Below, one piece after another: positions 6,091 through 12,024 of a stretch of 12,024 bases of DNA (the stretch's first letter is position 1; the number at the start of each line of letters is the position of its first letter). The notes beneath the pieces are model-generated. The model made no database searches, had not been told where the DNA came from, and saw nothing but the letters and a program-made list of their open reading frames with translations. The position numbers and the translations under genes are program-made. Location: contig JAFSWA010000015.1 of assembly GCA_017444705.1 (NCBI GenBank), forward strand, positions 1-12,024, read 5' to 3'. The stretch is from a bacterium (GTDB taxonomy: Bacteria; Cyanobacteriota; Vampirovibrionia; Gastranaerophilales; Gastranaerophilaceae).

Positions 6091-8397
6091 ATGGCTGTAA
6101 AAACTACTAAAAAAACAACAAAAAAATCATCAGGCGAGATAAGTACAAAGGGAAAATCTCTTGTAATAGTTGAGTCACCCGCAAAGACAAAAACCATTAA
6201 AAAAATTTTAGGAGATAAATATATTATAGAGGCAAGTTTTGGGCATATTAGAGATTTGCCGCCCAAAAAACTCGGTTTTAGTCCTGAGACTGACTTTGAA
6301 CCGGAATTTGTCGTAATTCCCGAAAAAAAGGCAGTTGTTAAAAAGTTAAATGATATAGCAAAAAAATGTGAAAAAGTTTATCTTGCTTCCGATCCCGATC
6401 GTGAGGGAGAAGCTATTGCGTGGCATGTAAGAGAGGTTTTGAAAGTTCCTGATGAAAAAGTTTTCAGAATAGAGTTTAATGAAATTACGCCAAAAGCTGT
6501 TACTCATGCTATTGAAGCATACAGGCAAATTGATTCTGACAGAGTTAAAGCACAACAAACAAGACAAATTCTTGATAAGTTAGTTGGTTTTACAATTAGT
6601 CCGGTTTTGTGGCGAAAAATGCATAATTATCATCTTTCGGCAGGCAGAGTACAAAGTGTTGCATTAAAAATGATTGTAGAACGAGAGGAGCAAATAGATG
6701 CGTTTGTTCCGGTTGAATATTGGTCAATAGATGCTTTATTAAATAAGGACGGTTATAATTTTGATGCTGAATTGACGAAATATAAAGATAAAAAGATTGA
6801 AATTAAAAATAAACAAGAGGCGGATAAGATTCTTGAAGCCTTAAAAAAAGCTAAGTATGAAGTAGATAAGGTTACATCAAGAGAATCAAGCAGAAAACCG
6901 ACAGCTCCTTTTATTACTTCGACATTACAGAGAGCGGCATCTAATAAATTGGGTTACGGTGTTTCAAAGACAATGCAGATTGCACAAAAACTTTATGAGG
7001 GTATTGAAATAGACGGAGAACCTATCGGTCTTATTACGTATATGAGAACTGATTCCGTTCGTGTATCAGACGATGCGGTTGCGATGGCAAAAGATTTTAT
7101 TACCGGTAATTACGGACAGGAATATTATCCGGCTGCTCCTAACAACTATGTAAAAACAGGGAAGAAAAATGTTCAGGACGCTCACGAAGCTATACGTCCG
7201 TCATACATTGATAAGACGCCTGAGAGTATTAAAAAATATCTTACCCCTGAACAGTATAAACTCTATAAATTAATTTGGGAAAAATTTGTGTCTTCTCAAA
7301 TGGCTTCCGCAAAGGTTAAAAATACAACAGTTGAAATTGCGGCTGATGATTATACTTTTAAAATAGGTTCAAGTAAGATTTTGTTTGAAGGATTTTTGAA
7401 ACTTTATAATGACGATGAAGAAGAAGATGTTGAAAAATTGGCAAAAATTCCCGAACTTAAAAAGGGTGAGATTTTAGATTTGAAGAAACTGAATTCTACG
7501 CAGCATTTTACTCAACCGCCGCCAAGATTTACGGAAGCTTCTTTGGTCAAACAGCTTGAAGAATACGGAATTGGGCGTCCGAGTACTTACGCTCCTATTA
7601 TTTCAAAAATACAGAATAAGGGTTATGTTGAAAAAATAGAAAAAGCTCTTGCTCCGACAGTTTTGGGAAAAACTTTATGTAAACAATTGGTAGAACATTT
7701 TGTTGATATTATGGATTATAGTTTTACTGCGGGCATGGAAGAAAAATTAGATAAAATTGCGGAACATAAACTTGTTTGGAATAAGGTGCTTAAAGATTTT
7801 TACTATCCGTTTATAAGTGTTGCCGACAAAGCAAAAGAAAATATGGACAATGTTCTGATAGAGTCTGATGAGATTTGTGAAAAGTGCGGAAAGAAAATGA
7901 TTGTTCGTACAAGTCGTTTCGGGAAACAGTTTTTAGGTTGTTCCGGATACCCTGAATGTAAAAATATGAAACCGTTGCCGAATTCGCAAAATCAACAGCA
8001 ACCTCAGCTCCCGGAGCAACCGACAGATCCTTGTTCAAAATGCGGCGGAGAAACGGTTTATAAAGTCGGACCCTACGGACCATATAGTGAATGCACAAAA
8101 TGTAAAGCAAGAAAAAGTATTGTTCTGAAAACCGGTGTAAATTGTCCAAAGTGCGGAAAAGAAATTGTTCAAAGGAAATCCCGTTACGGAAAGATTTTCT
8201 ATGGCTGTTCCGGTTATCCAGATTGTGATTTTGCCCTTTGGAATGAACCGACAGGAGAAAAATGGCCCGAGTGCGGCAGTCTTTTGGTCAAAAGAGTTAC
8301 TCAAAGATTTAATCAGATAAAATGTTCAAGTAAAGATTGCAAATATTTCAGAAACATTGAGGACTCTCAATCAGGAGGTTCAAACGATAATGTATAA
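6091..8397 (+). CDS. topA: DNA topoisomerase I (type IA)
   Basis: The product, 768 residues, relaxes negative supercoils by cutting one strand and passing the other. After a Lys/Thr-rich tail (1-22, containing two A7 tracts at 6109-6115 and 6120-6126) comes the TOPRIM domain, with E28 in VESPAKTKTI and the acidic triad D101/D103/E105 in DPDREGEAIAWH. The nucleophile is Y317 in LITYMRTDS, and HEAIRP (365-370) is the usual core motif. The C-terminus has zinc ribbons: C596/C599/C617/C623, C648/C651/C668/C671 and C685/C688/C706/C712, with ribbons 1 and 3 near-duplicates (GCSGYP in both). A Q/P-rich linker (631-644) separates ribbons 1 and 2. A fourth ribbon (725-750) has W725 where a cysteine is expected, so only C728, C745 and C750 remain. 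GGAAGA (6080-6085) lies 5 nt before the ATG. The 3' end overlaps aroE by 8 bp. Confidence 0.97.
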   Translation: MAVKTTKKTTKKSSGEISTKGKSLVIVESPAKTKTIKKILGDKYIIEASFGHIRDLPPKKLGFSPETDFEPEFVVIPEKKAVVKKLNDIAKKCEKVYLASDPDREGEAIAWHVREVLKVPDEKVFRIEFNEITPKAVTHAIEAYRQIDSDRVKAQQTRQILDKLVGFTISPVLWRKMHNYHLSAGRVQSVALKMIVEREEQIDAFVPVEYWSIDALLNKDGYNFDAELTKYKDKKIEIKNKQEADKILEALKKAKYEVDKVTSRESSRKPTAPFITSTLQRAASNKLGYGVSKTMQIAQKLYEGIEIDGEPIGLITYMRTDSVRVSDDAVAMAKDFITGNYGQEYYPAAPNNYVKTGKKNVQDAHEAIRPSYIDKTPESIKKYLTPEQYKLYKLIWEKFVSSQMASAKVKNTTVEIAADDYTFKIGSSKILFEGFLKLYNDDEEEDVEKLAKIPELKKGEILDLKKLNSTQHFTQPPPRFTEASLVKQLEEYGIGRPSTYAPIISKIQNKGYVEKIEKALAPTVLGKTLCKQLVEHFVDIMDYSFTAGMEEKLDKIAEHKLVWNKVLKDFYYPFISVADKAKENMDNVLIESDEICEKCGKKMIVRTSRFGKQFLGCSGYPECKNMKPLPNSQNQQQPQLPEQPTDPCSKCGGETVYKVGPYGPYSECTKCKARKSIVLKTGVNCPKCGKEIVQRKSRYGKIFYGCSGYPDCDFALWNEPTGEKWPECGSLLVKRVTQRFNQIKCSSKDCKYFRNIEDSQSGGSNDNV
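8373..8378 (+). promoter_or_regulatory. Ribosome binding site that fixes the aroE start
   Basis: AGGAGG lies inside the last codons of topA, 11 nt before the ATG at 8390. It supports that ATG over the in-frame TTG at 8357, which would add 11 residues taken from topA sequence and place this site inside the gene. Confidence 0.75.
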
Positions 8398-9238
8398 ATT
8401 TGCACTAATCGGATATCCGCTTTCTCACTCAATGTCAGCAGTAATTCATAATGCTGCTCTGAAAGATTTAGGACTTGACGGGAATTATGAAATTTTAGAA
8501 ACTAAACCCGAAGATTTAATTGATAAAATAAAATATCTCAAAAACAATGATTATAACGGATTTAATATAACAATTCCGCATAAAGTGCCTATGATAATGT
8601 TTCTTGATAAATATGATTCAAATGTTAATATCGCAGGAAGTGTTAATACGGTAAAAATTGACGAACAAATCGGCTTATCAGGTTATAATACCGATATTTA
8701 CGGGTTTAAAACCGCAATTCCCGAACAGGACAGATTGGCATTAAGGGGTGAAAAAGTTGCTGTTTTAGGCTTGGGCGGTGCGTGCAGAGGGGCAGTTGTT
8801 GCTCTCAGTGAAATGGGTGTAAAAAAGATAAATTTTTATGTAAGAAATATTCTTAATGCTCAAAATGCACTTCAAACAATAAGAGAAAATTTTAAAGATA
8901 TTGATTTTGAAGTTTATCAAATGAGTTCAATGAATGATTTGTCTGATGTAAAAATGTTAGTTAATACTACACCTGTCGGTATGCTAAATCATTCTGCGGA
9001 TTTGATGCCGATAACGGAAAATAAACTCTCATCTCTTGATAAATCGGCAATTGTGTATGATATTATTTACAATCCGATAAAAACAAAATTGATTTTGAAT
9101 GCAAGAAAATTAGGATACAAAACTGTTACAGGTGTTGATATGTTTATTTATCAGGCACAAAAAGCTTTTGAAATATGGACAAATATTACCCCGAAATTTG
9201 AAGTTATGAAATTAGCCCTCTATGATGAATTGTTATAG
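8390..9238 (+). CDS. aroE: Shikimate dehydrogenase (NADP+)
   Basis: The enzyme reduces 3-dehydroshikimate to shikimate with NADPH in the chorismate and aromatic amino acid pathway. From the ATG at 8390 it has 282 residues and begins MYKFALIGYPLSHSMSAVIHN, the standard family N-terminus. Shikimate contacts are S12 and S14 (SHS), T61 and the catalytic K65 (NITIPHK), N86 (GSVNTV) and D102 (GYNTD). The dinucleotide loop is GLGGACRG (127-134), and late motifs are VNTTPVGM (191-198), YDIIYNP (223-229) and GVDMFIYQAQ (248-257). The basic residue for NADP preference is probably R152 in FYVRN, though the exact N-R-T/S motif is absent. The ATG overlaps the topA stop (ATGTATAA, 8 bp), which implies coupled translation. 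It is the only gene here ending in TAG. Length and residues indicate an active enzyme. Confidence 0.96.
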   Translation: MYKFALIGYPLSHSMSAVIHNAALKDLGLDGNYEILETKPEDLIDKIKYLKNNDYNGFNITIPHKVPMIMFLDKYDSNVNIAGSVNTVKIDEQIGLSGYNTDIYGFKTAIPEQDRLALRGEKVAVLGLGGACRGAVVALSEMGVKKINFYVRNILNAQNALQTIRENFKDIDFEVYQMSSMNDLSDVKMLVNTTPVGMLNHSADLMPITENKLSSLDKSAIVYDIIYNPIKTKLILNARKLGYKTVTGVDMFIYQAQKAFEIWTNITPKFEVMKLALYDELL

Positions 9239-9243
9239 CTTGA

Positions 9244-9277
9244 ATATTTTACAATTGTTATTTACGTTGTAAAATAT
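9244..9277. repeat. Perfect 11-bp inverted repeat upstream of the GT2-like gene
   Basis: ATATTTTACAA (9244-9254) and its exact reverse complement TTGTAAAATAT (9267-9277) flank a 12-bp spacer, starting 5 bp after the aroE stop. No T-run follows on the plus strand, so it is not a standard terminator. It could be an operator for the next gene or an mRNA hairpin protecting the aroE 3' end. The next gene's ribosome site, AAGAGG (9281-9286), starts 3 bp beyond it. Confidence 0.55.
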
Positions 9278-9294
9278 AATAAGAGGTATATATA

Positions 9295-10905
9295 ATGGAC
9301 TTTATAATAAAATTAGCACTATTACTTTTTTTAGCATATATAACGGTTTTTACTATATATTTTGTACTTTTGGCAATAGTAAGCAAAAAACGCAGACAAT
9401 TTGTAAGAAATGGCAGATATTCAACTTCAAACTATTTTAACAATCTTGTTGTAGTTATATATGCACATAATGTGGAAAAAAATGTTGTATCGCTTTTGGA
9501 AACATTAAAAAAACAGGAGTATCCCAAAGAAAATTATAAAACCTATATAATTTTAGACAATTGCAGTGATAATTCTTCAAACGTACTTGAAATGGTTGGC
9601 GGTGCAAACATTTTCAGAGTGGGTGATTCTTATACAGTCGGTAAAGATGAAAGTATTTCAATGCTTTTAGACAGATTACTTTCTTTTAAAAATATTGACG
9701 CATATGTATTTTTAGGTGCAAACAGAGCAATAGGAACTGATTTTTTGTCCTCGGTAAATCAAGGACTTATGTGTCATGATGTTCTTGTTGGCACGACAGT
9801 TTTAAAGGAAGAACCAAAAACATTGAAAGAGAATGTTATGAGTGCGTATAACACTTATGAAAATAATATAATCAATACTTCACGTTCAATGTTGGGGTTA
9901 TCTTCAATGATTAATTCGGATTGCTGCGTAATTAAACAAAATGTTATAGAAAAGGTTCAATGTATTGATTTTAAAGATATAAATTCCGAATTAAAATATT
10001 CATTAATGCTCTCGAAATTGAATTATAAAACATCTTTCGACCCGAATATAGTAACATACCTTGACAGAGTCGATTATGAAGTTAAAAAAGCTTCTTTTTC
10101 ATACAGAATAAGCCTTTTAAAAAATTCGCTTTCAATACTTTTGAAATCGGGCTTTTTGTTTGATGAATATGTCTTATCGTTAGTTCAACCGGGTGTTCCT
10201 GCTTTAACCGCACTTATTTTGTTTTTAGGATGGGCAGTATTTGTAACAAATCAGGGTATAAAAATTTTGAATCCGAATACTGTGTTGATATTGTCGGCTG
10301 TTTTGATTATTTCATTTTTGTATTCTCTTTTAAATTCAAACTTGAAAGTCAAAGAGATGGCATATTTACTGTTGTATCCCATATATTCTTTGGGCAGATT
10401 ACTCAGAAAAGCACCTGTAATTAAACAAATATGTGATATAAAAGAAAATATAAATCACAGAAAACATATTGAAAAACACTCAATTCCTGTTGTTGTTTCG
10501 GCAGGAGATAAAAAAATGGATTGCAAAATCGATTTAATGGAAGAAAACGGAATGATTAGAGCCGTATTTTCTTTCAAAAATAAAAAACAGGCAACAGATT
10601 TACATTTGAGAGTTTATGACGCTATTAAAAGTATTTCTAACATGCTTGCCGATAAAGAATATGAGATTGTTGATCCCGAAACAAAAGAAATTGTTGAGAA
10701 AGGGAAATTTGATTTACAAATCTGTCAAAATTGTAAGTATTTTACTTCCAAAATTGACGGAACAATAAATGTAATAAAGGGTACATGTTCTTGCGAATCC
10801 GTAAATGACGGGGATTTGGAAAGATTAGTTATGTTATGGCAAAGGTGTGAAAACTATATCCCCGCAAAAGAGAAAATCATTGATATGAGAAAATTCAGAA
10901 GGTAA
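9295..10905 (+). CDS. Membrane-anchored family-2 glycosyltransferase-like protein, degenerate motifs, C-terminal Cys cluster
   Basis: The product has 536 residues. One N-terminal membrane helix (3-29) is followed by a basic stretch (KKRRQ). Residues 50-260 resemble the GT-A fold of family 2 glycosyltransferases: VVVIYAHNVEKNV (52-64), LKKQEYP (71-77), YIILDNCSDNS (84-94), YVFLGANRAIGTDFL (137-151) and LNYKTSFDPNIV (242-253). However, the metal-binding DxD position reads GAN (141-143), the usual ED pair is not clear in DINSELKYSL (228-237), and no QxxRW is seen, so catalysis is doubtful. Further membrane helices lie at about 301-317 and 329-346, perhaps also 355-370. The C-terminal 160 residues are soluble and hold C477, C480, C498, C500 and C518 in CQNCKYF, GTCSCES and LWQRCENYIP, which looks like a metal-binding site. 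The start has AAGAGG 8 nt upstream. It lies 56 bp after aroE and may be co-transcribed. Its role, perhaps in the envelope, is inferred only. Confidence 0.7.
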   Translation: MDFIIKLALLLFLAYITVFTIYFVLLAIVSKKRRQFVRNGRYSTSNYFNNLVVVIYAHNVEKNVVSLLETLKKQEYPKENYKTYIILDNCSDNSSNVLEMVGGANIFRVGDSYTVGKDESISMLLDRLLSFKNIDAYVFLGANRAIGTDFLSSVNQGLMCHDVLVGTTVLKEEPKTLKENVMSAYNTYENNIINTSRSMLGLSSMINSDCCVIKQNVIEKVQCIDFKDINSELKYSLMLSKLNYKTSFDPNIVTYLDRVDYEVKKASFSYRISLLKNSLSILLKSGFLFDEYVLSLVQPGVPALTALILFLGWAVFVTNQGIKILNPNTVLILSAVLIISFLYSLLNSNLKVKEMAYLLLYPIYSLGRLLRKAPVIKQICDIKENINHRKHIEKHSIPVVVSAGDKKMDCKIDLMEENGMIRAVFSFKNKKQATDLHLRVYDAIKSISNMLADKEYEIVDPETKEIVEKGKFDLQICQNCKYFTSKIDGTINVIKGTCSCESVNDGDLERLVMLWQRCENYIPAKEKIIDMRKFRR

Positions 10906-10907
10906 TA

Positions 10908-12023
10908 TTATTTCACCAATTTCTCTGCAAGCGGAGCAATAGCTCTTCCGTTAAGAGTTTTATCAATTTTGGTAAGTTCCTGACCGATTCTCTCGTTAAT
11001 TTCACCCCAGACAAAATATTTGTCTATATAAGCTTTTGCAGCATCGACATTTCCGTCAATTTGAAGTCTTATTATTTCTTTCAGCATTTCTTTTGCGGCA
11101 GGAACAACTTTTTGTGTGTTAATTTTTATTTTATATTCAGGTGTAATTTCAATTGCTCCCTTTTCAATAAGGAAATTTGCCCGCATTAACGAGCGAACTC
11201 TGTGTGCTTGTGACATTGTAGGCTTTGATTTTGCAAACAAATCAGCACAAGCTGTTACAATAATTTGGTCTTTCTGCTCTTTTGTATAAAATCCTTTTTC
11301 CGTAAGGGTATCCAAAAATGATAGTGATGCCATATCAGCTTTATTCTCTTCAATTATACTTTTGTATTTGCCAAGTGAACTTTTTTCGGCAGGTCCCAAT
11401 GAATGTGCGTTTTCATGCCCGATGGTAAACCAGTGGTCAGCCTCAATGTTATACAGACAATGCTGCGATTTATCCAAAAGTGTATCAAGCCTTTTTTGAA
11501 GTTTTTCGGGATTTGAAGAAAGTCGTATTTGTCTGTGATAGACATTTCTTCTTCCTCCGCCTATTGCTAATGACGGTTTATCGGAATTTGGCAGATTTTG
11601 TGCCAATGTAATACCTGCTCTGTATGCTCCGGAATCTCCCGTAACTGTAACTAAGTCAACATCAACCATTGTTTGTCTTACTCCGTCAGAGGATTCGACG
11701 CTTTGTTCGTACTCGTCTTTATAGGGCATTTCTTTTGCCAAAACAGGCATAAATTCTTTGAATTTCAAAAGAAAATTCGTACCTTGTTTATTGACAATTC
11801 CGACTCTCACCCCGATAAAATCCTTAGGAACAGGGTTTATGTTATTCTTTTTCAAAAGTTCTGCGAGTTTTTCATTTTCAAAAACCGTGCCTGTCAGCTC
11901 ATCTTCATAATTTTCTCTTGATATTGTAAATTCCAAAGGAGTATCTTGCATGTCCGCCCACTTTTTATCTGCAAGTGCATCATTTTGAGGATTATTTTCT
12001 CTCAGAGCTTTTGCTTGAAGCTT
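10908..12023 (-). CDS. Zinc metallopeptidase, M49 (dipeptidyl-peptidase III-like) type, 5'-partial
   Basis: The frame is open to the right edge. The ATG at 11951 is preceded by 24 further sense codons (ending ALADKKWAD) and no proper ribosome site, so the N-terminus is off the window. Numbered from that ATG, 347 residues are visible. The zinc motif is HENAH (H179, E180, H183) in WFTIGHENAHSLGP, followed by IIEENKADMASL (199-210), where E201 or E202 would be the third ligand. The blocks AQNLPNS (117-123), GGGRRNVYHR (131-140), HRVRSLMRANFLIEKGAIEI (250-269) and EIIRLQIDGNVDAAKAYIDK (292-311) follow, as I recall them, the short bacterial M49-like proteins, which have HExxH rather than the HExxxH of true DPP III. 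Those proteins are mostly uncharacterised peptidases of about 550 residues, so roughly a third may be missing. Substrate and cellular location cannot be told. The gene converges on the GT2-like gene with 2 bp between stops. Confidence 0.75.
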   Translation of the reverse strand, partial: KLQAKALRENNPQNDALADKKWADMQDTPLEFTISRENYEDELTGTVFENEKLAELLKKNNINPVPKDFIGVRVGIVNKQGTNFLLKFKEFMPVLAKEMPYKDEYEQSVESSDGVRQTMVDVDLVTVTGDSGAYRAGITLAQNLPNSDKPSLAIGGGRRNVYHRQIRLSSNPEKLQKRLDTLLDKSQHCLYNIEADHWFTIGHENAHSLGPAEKSSLGKYKSIIEENKADMASLSFLDTLTEKGFYTKEQKDQIIVTACADLFAKSKPTMSQAHRVRSLMRANFLIEKGAIEITPEYKIKINTQKVVPAAKEMLKEIIRLQIDGNVDAAKAYIDKYFVWGEINERIGQELTKIDKTLNGRAIAPLAEKLVK

Positions 12024-12024
12024 C

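Noticed and set aside
7811..8304. Two overlapping minus-strand frames opposite the TopA zinc ribbons
   Set aside because: They arise from the repetitive cysteine/glycine codons of topA. No ribosome site or family features support them.
8357..8389. TTG start for aroE, 11 residues longer
   Set aside because: The family N-terminus begins at MYKFALIGYP, and the AGGAGG site at 8373-8378 would lie inside the longer version.
9275..9280. Perfect TATAAT taken as the -10 box of the GT2-like gene
   Set aside because: Transcription from it would begin near 9287, after the AAGAGG ribosome site at 9281-9286, and there is no -35 at normal distance. It is more likely part of the inverted repeat arm and AT-rich background.
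10934..10945. GAGC-AATA-GCTC hairpin past the GT2-like gene as a terminator
   Set aside because: It has only four strong pairs, no T-run follows, and it lies within coding sequence of the convergent peptidase gene.
1..12024. CRISPR array, insertion sequence, integrase or attachment site
   Set aside because: No regularly spaced direct repeats, transposase or integrase motifs, or terminal inverted repeats were seen. Housekeeping genes fill most of the window.

Overview
The window is AT-rich DNA with tightly packed genes. Nine of its ten coding genes stop at TAA, and aroE uses TAG. The gene set suggests an anaerobe that makes diaminopimelate through the LL-DAP aminotransferase (DapL) route and detoxifies O2 or NO with a rubredoxin/flavodiiron protein pair. 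Together with the style of the lineage-specific proteins, this best fits a gut non-photosynthetic cyanobacterial relative (Vampirovibrionia/Melainabacteria, order Gastranaerophilales). That placement is inference. An anaerobic Firmicute-like host is the main alternative.

Layout. (1) Positions 3-1841 (+) hold the 3' part of a large protein of unknown function that is open at the left edge. It has a Gly/Ala-rich hydrophobic segment and a C-terminus that resembles a GNAT acetyltransferase fold. (2) Positions 1958-3274 (-) hold a two-gene unit, a 45-residue rubredoxin followed after 3 bp by a flavodiiron protein (fprA). (3) Positions 3275-3349 are a short divergent control region carrying an imperfect inverted repeat, so that both directions read GATAAT followed by ATAAACATG. 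(4) Positions 3350-4534 (+) hold dapL. (5) Positions 4658-4897 (+) hold a 79-residue helical protein with its own promoter and a clear intrinsic terminator at 4911-4936. (6) Positions 4960-9238 (+) hold dprA, topA and aroE. (7) Positions 9295-10905 (+) hold a membrane-anchored, degenerate family-2 glycosyltransferase-like protein with a C-terminal cysteine cluster. (8) Positions 10908-12023 (-) hold a zinc metallopeptidase of M49 (dipeptidyl-peptidase III-like) type, open at the right edge and convergent with the previous gene at a 2-bp gap.

How the genes work together. Rubredoxin passes electrons to the flavodiiron protein, which reduces O2 and/or NO. DapL feeds lysine and peptidoglycan synthesis, and AroE feeds the chorismate pathway. 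DprA handles incoming single-stranded DNA, and TopA relaxes negative supercoils. dprA next to topA is a common bacterial arrangement. No tRNA, rRNA, CRISPR array, insertion sequence or integration site was seen. The least explained elements are the two edge proteins, the GT2-like protein and the symmetric divergent control region. I did not find a convincing new multi-gene system.
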